64,000 nucleotides of DNA from Actinoplanes solisilvae (GCF_003999975.1 NZ_RJAC01000024.1:46268-110267); one strand, 5' to 3'; positions 18,428-27,704 are shown, numbered from the stretch's first letter. Program-made: numbers and translations. Notes: a model not told the origin generated them from the letters alone.

Positions 18428-19145
18428 GGCGCTTCCCCGTTTTCTCCGGCGGGCTTCTGGAAAGACCCTATCGAGGTTTGCCTCGTATCCATCAAGGGGA
18501 CTGTCGTGGGTTTTACAGGACGCCGACGACCTTTATCGAGTTCGAAATGGAAGCGCAACACGGATTCGGGCATGTGCGGCCCTATCCTGCCGGAACGGCC
18601 TCGCGCGGCTCGTATCACACCAGGTCAAGACGGTGCAGCTAATTGGATAGGTCCAATGTGTTAACGGATTGACGCACTTACGGGACCACTGTGGACCAGC
18701 AATTCACGCGAGGGCCGGAAGCCCTGCGGAGGGAACGAGTGGCATTGCGCCCTCGCCGTCCTCGCCGGTAAACGCAGGACGGCGCCGTTGACGGTGATGC
18801 GGGCGGTGCCGGCTCGCCGCCTCCAGATGGCTGAGGTTCTCCGGCTTGCGGCCGACGAGGTCGACGTCGGCCGCATGGACGCGGATCCGCACCTGGCAAG
18901 GTTCGACTTGCGGTACGGAGACGTCGCGCAGCCCGAAAGCAGCTGCAACTTTTTCACCCAGCAGGTCATTCTGACGGCAACCATAAAGTCCGACATATCA
19001 GCATCCCTGATCCAGCCGGACCGATAACGAGTCCTCAAAACCGGCAAATCACACCGATGGGTAGGCGCCGGTGCTCTACTGACAAGGACTCAGCGTGTCG
19101 CGGTATGACACCGCGGCGCATCGCTGGATTCACGGGTGAGGCAAC
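18428..19145. other. Intergenic region with divergent leaders and a gene remnant
   Basis: This 718-bp gap separates the glycosyltransferase operon (minus) from the GGDEF protein (plus) and must hold both promoters. No intact gene is visible. Its GC content falls locally in 18480-18560 and 18940-19030. The only protein-like signal is the oxidoreductase fragment at 18820-18997. Confidence 0.6.
18820..18997 (-). pseudogene. Remnant of a quinone-oxidoreductase-like (MDR) N-terminus
   Basis: The minus frame beginning after the TGA at 18998-19000 reads, in part, AAAFGLRDVSVPQVEPC then QVRIRVHAADVD. This resembles the start of zinc-free medium-chain dehydrogenase/quinone reductases (…VPVPEPGPGQVRIRVHAAGVN…). 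There is no start codon, the resemblance is lost after about 60 codons and no cofactor domain follows. I read it as a decayed fragment; the evidence is a short pattern match. Confidence 0.3.
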
Positions 19146-22100
19146 ATGACGACGCCGAAGTTGGACAGCACCACTGGATCGCTCACCGCCCGGAGGGCCA
19201 CCTCGCGTCGCCGGGTACTCGTGCCTTCCGGCTGCCGGCAGCAGGTGTTGGCCGAGAACGACCGGTCCCAGGTGCGCCGGCTGTGGCTGCCGGACGGCAG
19301 CACAGTTATCTGGAAGGAGTCGATCGGCGAGGGCTCGGTGGCGCGCCGGCGTCACGAGACGGAGGTCCTCGATCGGTTGGACGGCGTACCGGGAGTGGCC
19401 CGATTGGCCGAGTACAGTCATCCGGACGCCGTCGTGCTGGCCGACGACGGCGGGATGCCGCTGGCCGCGGCGGCGGTGGAGGAGGAGCCGTTCGAGCCGG
19501 CGGCGGTGGCCGCCCTTGCGGTAGCGCTGTCCCGGACCATCGCGGCGATGCACGCTCGCGGTGTCGTGCACAAGGACATCAACCCGGCGAACATCCTGTT
19601 GAACGACGCCCGGCAGCCCGTCCTGATCGACTTCGACGTGGCGAACACATTCGCTGAGGACCGACCCGGGTTCGTCAGCCTTCGGGAGATCGTCGGCACC
19701 CTGCTTTACCTGCCTCCGGAGCAGACGGGCCGGACCGGGCTGCCGGTCGACCACCGGGCCGACCTGTACACCCTTGGCTCGACGTTGTACGAGCTGCTCG
19801 CCGGTCGCCCGCCGTTCCAGCAGGACGACGAACTGAGCCTGATCCACGACATCCTGCTCAAGGTTCCCACTCCCCTGGCCGAGCTGCGGGCGGACGTGCC
19901 ACCGATGTTGTCGCAGATCGTCGCCCGACTGCTGGAAAAGGAGCCGGGACGCCGCTATCAGAGCGCCGAAGGCCTCGCCCACGACCTGTCCCGCGTGGTG
20001 CAGCAGCCGGACGAGCTTTTCCCGCTCGGTGAGTGGGACTTCCCGCTGCGGTTGGCGGCCCCGTCGCGTCTGGTCGGCCGGCACGACGAGACCGCTGTGC
20101 TGCACACCGCGCTGGAGAGAGCGATCGCCGGCGCCACCCGCGCGGTGCTGGTCGCGGGTGCCCCCGGGGTCGGTAAGTCCGCGCTGATCAATGAGCTACG
20201 ACGGCCCGCGGCAGCCGCCGGCGGCTGGTACGTGACCGGCAAGTCGGATCAGTATCAGCACGAGACAGCGCTCGGCTCAGTGCTGCAAGCGGTCCGTGGT
20301 GTCGGCCGGCTGCTGCTCGCCGAACCGAAGGAGGTGCTGACCCCGCTGCGTAACCGTCTGGCCGAGGTGCTCGCCACCAACATGGGTCTGATCACCACCG
20401 CGCTGCCGGAGTTCGCCATGCTGCTCAGCGACGGCCACCCGGCGTTCGAGGACTACCCAGCCGAAGCGGAGCCGCGGCTGCGGCGGGCTCTGGTGGAGCT
20501 GCTGCGGGTGGTGGTCACCCCACAGCGACCGCTGGTACTCGTCGTCGACGACCTGCAGTGGGCCGACCCGACCTCGCTCGGCCTGTTCGACGCCCTTCTC
20601 ACCGAACCGGGGCTGCCCGGCCTGCTGGTGGTCGGCGCCTACCGGGCGCAGGAGGTGGACGCCGCGCACCCGCTGTCGGCGATGGCGGCCCGCTGGCAGC
20701 GGCTGGGTGTGGTGTCAGAGCCGATGAGCCTCGAGAACCTCCCACCCGGCGACTCCGCCATCCTGCTCGAGGACATGCTCCGGCTGCCCGCCGGGCGGGC
20801 CGCGGAACTCGCCGGCGCGCTGCACCGGTGGACGCATGGGAACCCGTACGACACCCTGGAACTCATCAACGCGCTGCGCCGGGACTGCGTCCTCGCGCTC
20901 GTGCAGCGGGACTGGCAGTGGGACGTGGCGGCGATCCGCGAGCACGTCGGGCAGAGCGACGTGGTGGGCATCCTGCAGGCGCGCATCGCCCGCCTGCCGG
21001 AGAGCTCCCGGACGCTGATGCAGGTGATGGCGTGCCTCGGCGGGGAACCAGACGTGCGGCTGCTGGCCCATGCCGTCGGCCGTCCCGTCACCGCCGTGAT
21101 CGAGCAGCTGACGCCGTCGCTGGAGGACGGGCTGCTGGTCATGGCGAACGGCCGGAGGATCGACGCCGCCGTGGACGGCGTCCAGGTCAGGTTCCGCCAC
21201 GACCGCGTGCAGCAGGCCGTGTCCGTCGGTCTGGACGACCCGGCCCGTACGCTGTTGCGGCTCACCGTCGCCCGTCGGCTGGCCGGCTCTTCCGACACCG
21301 CGGTGCCGGCTGCCGAGCAGTACCTCGGCGCCGCCGACGCGGTCCACGACCCCTCCGAGCTGCGCGCGGTGGTGGGCCTGTTCACCACCGCCGCGGACCA
21401 CGCCTGGCGTGTCGGCAACCACCTCACGGCGGAACGTTTCCTGACCACCTCGACGAAGATCCTTGCCGGGCTCGACGCCCCCGACGACGATCCACGACTG
21501 ATCAGCCTGCGGATCCGCCGGCACGCCGCCCTGTACGCCCTCGGGCGGCTTGACGAGGCCGACGACGTGTATGCGGCGATCGAACGCGGCAATCCGAACC
21601 CGGTGCACCTGTCCGTTCCGGCGAACACGCAGCTCAACAGCATGGCCCAGCGAATGCGCCACCACGAGGCGTTGAGGTTCGGACTCGAACTGCTGGAACG
21701 GCTCGGCCAGCCCGTCCCCGGTGAGCAATTCGCCCAGCAGCTTCCCGCCCAGTGTCGAGAGCTGGCGGCCTGGGCCGACACCCTCGATCTGACGGCCGAC
21801 CTTGTCCGCCCGGAAACCACCGACGAACGAGTGCTCGCGGTGACCTGCCTGTTCAGCCGGCTGCTACCCACCGCGTTTCAGCTTCACGAGCGGCTGATCG
21901 GGGCGTGGATCCTGCTGGAGAGCCGACGGCTGTGGGACCGCCACGGACCTTCGGCCATGCTGGCCGCGACGCTGCCCACGGTCGGCCCGCTACTGGCGGC
22001 GATTCTCGGTGACTACCGCACCGGCGGACGGATCGGTCGGCATGTCCTGGCGGTCAGCGAGGCCCGGAACTACGAACCGTTCACCTCGCTGCTGCGGCAC

Positions 22101-24182
22101 CGCTATTCGATGCAGCTGATGCCCTGGATGGAGCCACTGGAAAACAGTGTCGAACAGGCCCGGCAGGCGCACGAGGGTCTGGTGCGCGGCGGCGACCTGC
22201 AGATGGCTAGTGCGACCAGTTTCACCGTGCTCGCCGGCCAGCTCGACTGTGCCCGGTCGTTGGAGTCGTACGTCGGTGAGATCGAGAGCGCCGCGGCGTT
22301 CGACGCCCGGACCGGTAATCGTTATTCCGGCCGGGTGACGGTGGCCCACCGGCAACTGGCACGGGCGCTGCTGGGCCGTACGGCCGCTCCCGGCCTTTTC
22401 GACGACCAGGGCTTCTCCGAACGCGAGCATCTGTCCCAGGTCGACAAGCACCCGTTGGCGGCCGGCAATTATCACACTTTCCGGTCCGTCGCGGCCGCCA
22501 TCTTCGGCGATGCGGCGGCGCTGGAAAAGCACACTGCGGCGGTGATGCCCTTGCGCGCGGCGGTCATCGGATATGCGCAGGCACTCATCCCATTGGTACG
22601 GGCCTTGTCGCTGGCGGAGCAACTGCGCCGCGAGCCCCGGCCCGATCCGGAGCGTCTGCTCGCCGAACTCGACGAGTGCCGGGACTGGCTGGCGGCGCGG
22701 GCGGAGGACGCACCGGTCAACTTCCGGCACCTCGTCGGGCTGGTCGACGCGGAGCGGGCCTGGGCCACCGGTGACGAACTGGCGGCCTTGGCCGCGTTCG
22801 ACCGGGGAAACCGAGAGGCGGAGGCGGTGCAGCGTCCGTGGCACCGTGCCCTGCTGGCCGAGCACATGGCGTTGTTCCACTTGGCGCACGGCTTCGACTG
22901 GGCCGGGCGGGGGCTGCTGGCCGAGGCGCGACAGGCGTACCTGGACTGGGGTGCCACCGGCAAGGTGTTGCAGCTCGACGCCGCGTACCCGTTCCTGCGC
23001 GTTGCGGGCCGTGCACGGATCGCCAACAGCCGCAACGGGTCGATGCTGCCCCGGACCAGCAGCATCAGTGCGGACGCGATCGACACGATGGGCATCCTGC
23101 GCGCGTCGCAGGCGCTGAGCTCCGCAACCAGTCTCGACGGCCTCCAGGTCGCCATCGTGGAGCAGCTCACCACCCTGACCGGGGCCGCCGATGTGGTGCT
23201 GGCCGTCCGCGACGACGATGCTGGGGACTGGTACCTGCCGGCGAGTCCGCACACCGGGCCGACGGTGGACGTGGAGACCGCCGGACAGCGTGGCCTACTG
23301 CCGCTGACCGCGTTCCACTACGCGGCTCGCACCCGCGAACCACTGCTTGTCGAGGACGCTACCCGAGACGACCGGTTCCACCGTGACCCGTACCTCACCG
23401 GCGCTCAACGCTGTTCCCTGCTGGTCGTACCGGTGCTGCACCACGACGAGATACGGGCCATGCTGGTCCTGTCCAACAAGCACACCAGCGGCGTCTTCAC
23501 CACCGACCGCCTCGATGCCGTCGTTCTCATCGCCGGACAACTCGTCGTCTCCCTCAACAACGCGCTCCTTTACGCCTCACTCGAACACCGCGTCGACGAA
23601 CGGACCCGCGAACTCGCCGCCGCGAACCGTCAGCTGGAGATCCTCAGCGCCACCGACGCCCTGACCGGCCTGGCCAATCGACGGCAGTTCGAACGCGCCA
23701 TCGACGCCGAATGGCGGCGGGCCACGCGTACCGGTCAGCCCTTCTCGGTCGTCATGATCGACGTCGACTTCTTCAAGAAGTACAACGACCACTACGGCCA
23801 CCAGGCGGGCGACCACTGCCTACGCCAGATCGGCGACGTACTCGCAGCGAGCGTGCGCGGCGCCACCGACCTCGCCTGCCGTTACGGCGGGGAGGAGTTC
23901 GTCCTCGTCCTCGGCGAGACCGGCCCCGACGGAGCCGCTACGACGGCCGAACGGACCCGCAGCGCGGTGGAGGCGTTGCGGCTACCGCACGTGGCCGGCG
24001 TCGACGGCCACGTCAGCATCAGCATCGGGGTCGCCACCTCGCCCGGCGGCCCGTTGGCCGAGATCGCCGAGGAACTGCTCGCCCGCGCCGACACGGCCCT
24101 TTACCGGGCCAAGGAAGAGGGCCGCAACCAGGTACGCTGCGCACCGTCAGCCGAGGCGCTCACCACAAACCCTGAACGGTAG
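19146..24182 (+). CDS. Giant Ser/Thr kinase - AAA ATPase - GAF - diguanylate cyclase sensor
   Basis: A 1,678-aa soluble protein, paralogous over most of its length to the product of 3596-9016 but with another output. Order: kinase-like domain (about 25-290) with Lys57, HKD at 142-144 and DFD (162-164) instead of DFG; AAA module with Walker A GAPGVGKS (338-345) and Walker B LVVDDLQW; TPR-like helical region; one GAF domain; a short coiled coil (EHRVDERTRELAAANRQLE); and a GGDEF domain from about 1504 with GGEEF at 1581-1585 and metal-binding IDVDFF. It should make cyclic di-GMP. The product-inhibition I-site reads GATD instead of RxxD, so feedback inhibition may be lost. GAGG lies 5 bp before the ATG. 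Confidence 0.9.
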   Translation: MTTPKLDSTTGSLTARRATSRRRVLVPSGCRQQVLAENDRSQVRRLWLPDGSTVIWKESIGEGSVARRRHETEVLDRLDGVPGVARLAEYSHPDAVVLADDGGMPLAAAAVEEEPFEPAAVAALAVALSRTIAAMHARGVVHKDINPANILLNDARQPVLIDFDVANTFAEDRPGFVSLREIVGTLLYLPPEQTGRTGLPVDHRADLYTLGSTLYELLAGRPPFQQDDELSLIHDILLKVPTPLAELRADVPPMLSQIVARLLEKEPGRRYQSAEGLAHDLSRVVQQPDELFPLGEWDFPLRLAAPSRLVGRHDETAVLHTALERAIAGATRAVLVAGAPGVGKSALINELRRPAAAAGGWYVTGKSDQYQHETALGSVLQAVRGVGRLLLAEPKEVLTPLRNRLAEVLATNMGLITTALPEFAMLLSDGHPAFEDYPAEAEPRLRRALVELLRVVVTPQRPLVLVVDDLQWADPTSLGLFDALLTEPGLPGLLVVGAYRAQEVDAAHPLSAMAARWQRLGVVSEPMSLENLPPGDSAILLEDMLRLPAGRAAELAGALHRWTHGNPYDTLELINALRRDCVLALVQRDWQWDVAAIREHVGQSDVVGILQARIARLPESSRTLMQVMACLGGEPDVRLLAHAVGRPVTAVIEQLTPSLEDGLLVMANGRRIDAAVDGVQVRFRHDRVQQAVSVGLDDPARTLLRLTVARRLAGSSDTAVPAAEQYLGAADAVHDPSELRAVVGLFTTAADHAWRVGNHLTAERFLTTSTKILAGLDAPDDDPRLISLRIRRHAALYALGRLDEADDVYAAIERGNPNPVHLSVPANTQLNSMAQRMRHHEALRFGLELLERLGQPVPGEQFAQQLPAQCRELAAWADTLDLTADLVRPETTDERVLAVTCLFSRLLPTAFQLHERLIGAWILLESRRLWDRHGPSAMLAATLPTVGPLLAAILGDYRTGGRIGRHVLAVSEARNYEPFTSLLRHRYSMQLMPWMEPLENSVEQARQAHEGLVRGGDLQMASATSFTVLAGQLDCARSLESYVGEIESAAAFDARTGNRYSGRVTVAHRQLARALLGRTAAPGLFDDQGFSEREHLSQVDKHPLAAGNYHTFRSVAAAIFGDAAALEKHTAAVMPLRAAVIGYAQALIPLVRALSLAEQLRREPRPDPERLLAELDECRDWLAARAEDAPVNFRHLVGLVDAERAWATGDELAALAAFDRGNREAEAVQRPWHRALLAEHMALFHLAHGFDWAGRGLLAEARQAYLDWGATGKVLQLDAAYPFLRVAGRARIANSRNGSMLPRTSSISADAIDTMGILRASQALSSATSLDGLQVAIVEQLTTLTGAADVVLAVRDDDAGDWYLPASPHTGPTVDVETAGQRGLLPLTAFHYAARTREPLLVEDATRDDRFHRDPYLTGAQRCSLLVVPVLHHDEIRAMLVLSNKHTSGVFTTDRLDAVVLIAGQLVVSLNNALLYASLEHRVDERTRELAAANRQLEILSATDALTGLANRRQFERAIDAEWRRATRTGQPFSVVMIDVDFFKKYNDHYGHQAGDHCLRQIGDVLAASVRGATDLACRYGGEEFVLVLGETGPDGAATTAERTRSAVEALRLPHVAGVDGHVSISIGVATSPGGPLAEIAEELLARADTALYRAKEEGRNQVRCAPSAEALTTNPER

Positions 24183-24290
24183 TGCCCCGGCGAAGACGTC
24201 GAATCTGGTTGTGCCTCGACCGTGGCGAGCTGGGGTCGGCGGCGGACTGGGCTCGGGCCGGGAGGCCCCACGACTCTTGGTGGTCGAAGC

Positions 24291-24313
24291 CATCACCCCT
24301 CTCCTGGGTGATG
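24291..24313. terminator. Hairpin between convergent GGDEF and beta-lactamase genes
   Basis: Perfect 8-bp arms CATCACCC (24291-24298) and GGGTGATG (24306-24313) enclose a 7-nt loop. It lies between two convergent genes and could terminate both. Confidence 0.6.
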
Positions 24314-24326
24314 TAGCCGGGGCTGG

Positions 24327-25319
24327 TCACCGCAGCGCCGCGATGACGACCTTGGTCGCCTCGGCGATCAGGCTGTCGGCCGAGGGAGCATCCGGCATAC
24401 CCCGGTCCGACTGGACGGCGATGACGAGCGGGCTGCCGGTGGGCGGCCAGACGACCGCGATGTCGTTGCGAGTGCCGTACCCGCCGGCGCCCGTCTTGTC
24501 GCCGACCTTCCACCCGGCCGGAACGCCGGTCCGGATGTAGGGGCCGCCGGTCGTGTTGCCGATCAGCAGGTCGGCCAGTTTCTGCCGCCTCGGACCGGGC
24601 AGGACGTCACCGAGGACGACCTTGCGCAGGTCGGCGCCGAGCGCTCGCGGGGTGCTCGTGTCCCGCTTGTCCCCCGGGGTCGCCCCGTTCAGGGTCGGCT
24701 CGGTGCGGCTGACGACGGTGGTGTTGTCGTTGATCTTCCGCAGTTCCCGCTGCAGCCCCTTCGGGCCGCCGATCTCGGCGAGCAGCAGATTAGCGGCCGT
24801 GTTGTCGCTGTACTGCACCGCGGCGGCGATGAGGGCCTCGACCGGCATCCCGGTGGCCACGTGCTTCGACGTGATCGGCGCGTGCTCGAGCAGGTCCGCC
24901 TCGGTGTAGTGGACCACGCGTCGCAGCTCGGCGTCGGACAGCCGGCGAAGCAGGACCGCGGCCAGCAATGCCTTGAAGGTCGAGGCGTACGCGAACCGCT
25001 CGTTGCCCCGGTGCGAGACCGTACGACCCGTCCCCGTGTCGACCGCGTAGACGCCGAGGCGTGCGCCGAACCGGCGTTCGAGCTCACCGAACTCGCGGCT
25101 CACGACGTCCGCCGACGGGGCAACGGCCGACGGGGCGACCGCCGACGGGGCGACCGCCGACGGGGCGACCGCCGACGGGGCGACCGCCGACGGGGCGACC
25201 GCTGTGTGGGAGATGGTGGACTGCGGGTCAGCCGGTTTCGGGCCGCAGCCGGTGAGCTGTCCGCCGACGAGGACCAGCGGGAGTACCGCGACGACCGGCC
25301 GCCGAGCAGCGCGAATCAT
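24327..25319 (-). CDS. Class A beta-lactamase lipoprotein
   Basis: A 330-aa serine beta-lactamase. A lipoprotein signal ends in the lipobox LTGC (Cys25), so the mature enzyme is probably anchored outside the membrane. Catalytic motifs are complete: S113-T-F-K116 (Ser70 motif), S171-D-N173 (SDN loop), E207-PTL-N211 (omega-loop Glu166) and K275-T-G277. Between the lipobox and the enzyme lie six exact VAPSA repeats (residues 41-70), encoded by a 15-bp tandem repeat, acting as a spacer. The ATG at 25319 is preferred over one 18 codons upstream because it begins the signal peptide. The carboxylesterase gene ends 61 bp upstream on the same strand. Confidence 0.92.
   Translation of the reverse strand: MIRAARRPVVAVLPLVLVGGQLTGCGPKPADPQSTISHTAVAPSAVAPSAVAPSAVAPSAVAPSAVAPSADVVSREFGELERRFGARLGVYAVDTGTGRTVSHRGNERFAYASTFKALLAAVLLRRLSDAELRRVVHYTEADLLEHAPITSKHVATGMPVEALIAAAVQYSDNTAANLLLAEIGGPKGLQRELRKINDNTTVVSRTEPTLNGATPGDKRDTSTPRALGADLRKVVLGDVLPGPRRQKLADLLIGNTTGGPYIRTGVPAGWKVGDKTGAGGYGTRNDIAVVWPPTGSPLVIAVQSDRGMPDAPSADSLIAEATKVVIAALR
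25111..25200 (-). repeat. 15-bp tandem repeat (six copies) encoding VAPSA spacer
   Basis: Six consecutive 15-bp units GCCGACGGGGCGACC (plus-strand reading); units 2-6 are identical and the first differs at two positions. They encode the VAPSA repeats of the beta-lactamase linker. Near-identity at DNA level implies recent or ongoing slippage or recombination. Confidence 0.95.
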
Positions 25320-25380
25320 GTGTTGTCTGCCTTTCGTCCAGCGATTCAAACCGTGTTGCGGCCGCCCGGTCAAGCCGGCC

Positions 25381-27225
25381 TCAGGGAATCGGCCCGGTGT
25401 AGCTCATCCAGAAGTCGATGGCCGCCGCCCGCGGGCGGGGCGCAAGCACGGTATCGTTCCCGAACTCCATGACCTGTTCGGGTGCCCGCTCCACGGTGGG
25501 CCACTGCGGCAGCCCGGTCGCGTTCGGGTCGCCTTTCCGGACGAAGTTGATCCAGTACGCGCTCATGTGGTCGCGCAGTCTGTAGTCGGCCTGCTCGTAG
25601 TCGGGGCTGCCGTCCTTGCCCAGGTTGTCGTAGGCGTACATGACCTCCGCGCCGTGGTAGGCGCCGAACTTCTCGAGTCCGTCCTCGGGCGGCACGCGTG
25701 TGAAGTAGTAGAGGTAGGCCGCTGCTTCACCGGACCGGGTCTGCAGGTGGGCCCACCGGTACATGGCTCGCGTCATGACCCGGTCGGTCTCGGCGCGCAG
25801 CGTCGACTCGAGCACCCGCTCCGGCGACCCGCCCGGGTACAGGTTCAGGAACGTCGCGGCTTGCGGGCCGTACTTCTCGCGTACCGACTTCTCGTAGGCG
25901 GCGGGATCGTCGTCGGGCGGGTCGGCCAGGGCGAGGGAGGACTCGTCGGCATTGCTGCCGACCAGGATCGGGACATCGAGCTGATCCCCGGAGGCGTAGA
26001 TCTGCGTGGGCGGCCGGCTCAGCACATGACCGTCGATGGAGGGTTGCCAGTGCGGGTCGAGCGACTTCGCCGCCTCCCGGATCCGCTCGACCGGCATGGC
26101 CCGCATGTCCTCGATCGACGCGCCGCCCAGTTCCCGGCTCAGCCGCTGCCCGGCGTCCTCCGCCACGGCCCGGGTGTCGTTCTGGTGGTCGTTCCCGGCG
26201 TCCCCGGTAGTGCCCATGCACGCGCCGCTGCCCGCGATGATGCCGTCCACCAGGCCCCGCGCCAGCGGAGTGGCTCCCAGGATGCAGACGGCCTGCCCAC
26301 CGGCGGACTCCCCGGCGACCGTCACCCGGTCGGGGTCGCCACCGAACGCCGCGATGTTGTCGCGGACCCACCGCAGCGCCGCGATCTGATCCATGATCCC
26401 GTAATTGCCCGACGCGCCCTCGGCCGACTCGGCGACAAGCTGCGGATGGGAGAGGAAGCCGAGCACGCCAAGACGGTAGTTGAACGTGACGGTGATGATC
26501 TCCCCCCGGGACGCGAGGGCCTCACCGTCATAGATCGGCAGGGCGCCCGAGCCGGTCGCAAAACCTCCACCGGCGATGTAGACGAGCACGGGGCGATTCG
26601 TCGCGCCCACTGTCCGCCAGATGTTGAGCGACAGGCTGTCCTCATTCACCGGGTACGGGTTGAGGAAGGTGCCCTCCAGCGGAACCTCGACGACCCGGGA
26701 CAGCGCCCGGCTGAAAAAGGTGGAGGTCCCCTGGACGGCGACGTCGGAGAACTCGTCGGCCGCCAGCACCTGGCTGCGCGGCGCCGCCGGCCGTGGAGGG
26801 CGCCATCGCAGGTCGCCCACCGGTGGCTCGGCGTACGGGATTCCGGCGAAGACCTCGACCGTACGGTCGTCGTTGTAGACGCCGGTGACCGGCCCTTCCC
26901 GGGTCGGCACCGCCGCGGTCGGGCGACGGTCCTCGCCACCGGCCACCCGGTTCTGCGGCGGCGGATGGGCGACGACGGCGATGGCGCCGGCCAGGATCGT
27001 GGCGAGCAGCCAAGTGGCCACGCGGAACACGACCCGTCCCCGCATCCACCAGCGCGTGGTGAGGGCGAGCGTGACGAGCAGCGCCGTGACGAGCGCCCAT
27101 CCCCACCACGGGCTCCGGTTGAGCCACGTCAGGGCGTACGCGATCACCGCCGTCGGCACGAGGGCGAGCCAATGCCGTCGTCGCCGTCGATCATCACTCG
27201 TGTGGCGCATGCGGACAGCCGACAC
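25381..27225 (-). CDS. Membrane-anchored type B carboxylesterase
   Basis: A 614-aa protein. Three hydrophobic helices in the first 90 residues anchor it; the rest is a type B carboxylesterase/para-nitrobenzyl-esterase-like domain: GIPYAEPPVGDLRW, EDSLSLNIW, the nucleophile elbow GESAGG, and the late GAYHGAE containing the likely catalytic His. The catalytic Ser and His are visible; the acid is probably in the SNADESS region. The usual family length is about 500 aa, so the membrane anchor is the added part. A second ATG 5 codons in (27210) is possible. It lies 61 bp upstream of the beta-lactamase and may share its transcript. Confidence 0.85.
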   Translation of the reverse strand: MSAVRMRHTSDDRRRRRHWLALVPTAVIAYALTWLNRSPWWGWALVTALLVTLALTTRWWMRGRVVFRVATWLLATILAGAIAVVAHPPPQNRVAGGEDRRPTAAVPTREGPVTGVYNDDRTVEVFAGIPYAEPPVGDLRWRPPRPAAPRSQVLAADEFSDVAVQGTSTFFSRALSRVVEVPLEGTFLNPYPVNEDSLSLNIWRTVGATNRPVLVYIAGGGFATGSGALPIYDGEALASRGEIITVTFNYRLGVLGFLSHPQLVAESAEGASGNYGIMDQIAALRWVRDNIAAFGGDPDRVTVAGESAGGQAVCILGATPLARGLVDGIIAGSGACMGTTGDAGNDHQNDTRAVAEDAGQRLSRELGGASIEDMRAMPVERIREAAKSLDPHWQPSIDGHVLSRPPTQIYASGDQLDVPILVGSNADESSLALADPPDDDPAAYEKSVREKYGPQAATFLNLYPGGSPERVLESTLRAETDRVMTRAMYRWAHLQTRSGEAAAYLYYFTRVPPEDGLEKFGAYHGAEVMYAYDNLGKDGSPDYEQADYRLRDHMSAYWINFVRKGDPNATGLPQWPTVERAPEQVMEFGNDTVLAPRPRAAAIDFWMSYTGPIP

Positions 27226-27288
27226 CGTGTTCTTGCGACACGGTCAAGGTCCGGTGGCTGTGTCCTCGCCCTTGTTCATGGGAAAGCT

Positions 27289-27441
27289 TTAATCCTCGGC
27301 GCCAACCTCTACGTCGACGGCGGCGAGAACGCCCTCAGAGCGACCGTTGACGGCCTGCACCGTGAGGCCGAACGCGATCGTCATGATGTAACGGCTGACC
27401 GCATCGTACCCCTCGGTACAGAAGTTGCCGAGCCTTTCCAT
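27289..27441 (-). pseudogene. TetR-regulator C-terminal remnant
   Basis: A 50-codon open frame whose product includes YDAVSRYIMTIAFGLTVQA and NGRSEGVLAAVDV, matching the end of TetR/AcrR ligand-binding domains. The HTH-coding part is absent: an in-frame TGA stands 5 codons before the ATG at 27441. I interpret it as the surviving tail of a TetR gene. Confidence 0.45.
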
Positions 27442-27451
27442 ACCGATCGGT
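27442..27451. promoter_or_regulatory. ACCGATCGGT palindrome beside the remnants
   Basis: A 10-bp perfect palindrome between the TetR tail and the flavodoxin fragment. ACCGATCGGT-type sites are common operators of actinobacterial TetR proteins, so it may be a relic of the former regulatory site. Ten bases are too few to be sure. Confidence 0.3.
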
Positions 27452-27456
27452 TTCCA

Positions 27457-27567
27457 TCAGGCCCGGCGGCGGCCGACGGCTTCGGGAGCAGCAACCCGGG
27501 CGCAGATGGGGGGTCGCGACCCCGCGGTGGCCCCGTGCCTGCTGGCGGCGCTGACGAGAATCTTCAC
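27457..27567 (-). pseudogene. Truncated flavodoxin-domain gene start
   Basis: A GTG start at 27567 with an AAGGGAG site upstream opens a frame beginning VKILVSAASRHGATA, the N-terminus of flavodoxin-domain (protoporphyrinogen-oxidase-like) proteins including the FMN phosphate loop. After 15 codons the resemblance ends, and the frame stops after 36 codons in low-complexity sequence. The body of the gene is gone. Confidence 0.5.
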
Positions 27568-27704
27568 GGTCGTCGCTCCCTTCTCGTGGTATCGCAACGG
27601 TTCGAGTCCAGGCTGGTGGTCATTCGTCAGCTGATCCGGCCGGATTTCCTCGAGGTCGAACGTCAGACCATCGCGGCACTCATTCGGCGGTCGAACATAC
27701 CGAC

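Noticed and set aside
25111..25200. Tandem repeat as a CRISPR array
   Set aside because: Units are 15 bp, directly adjacent, without spacers and in frame inside the beta-lactamase gene.
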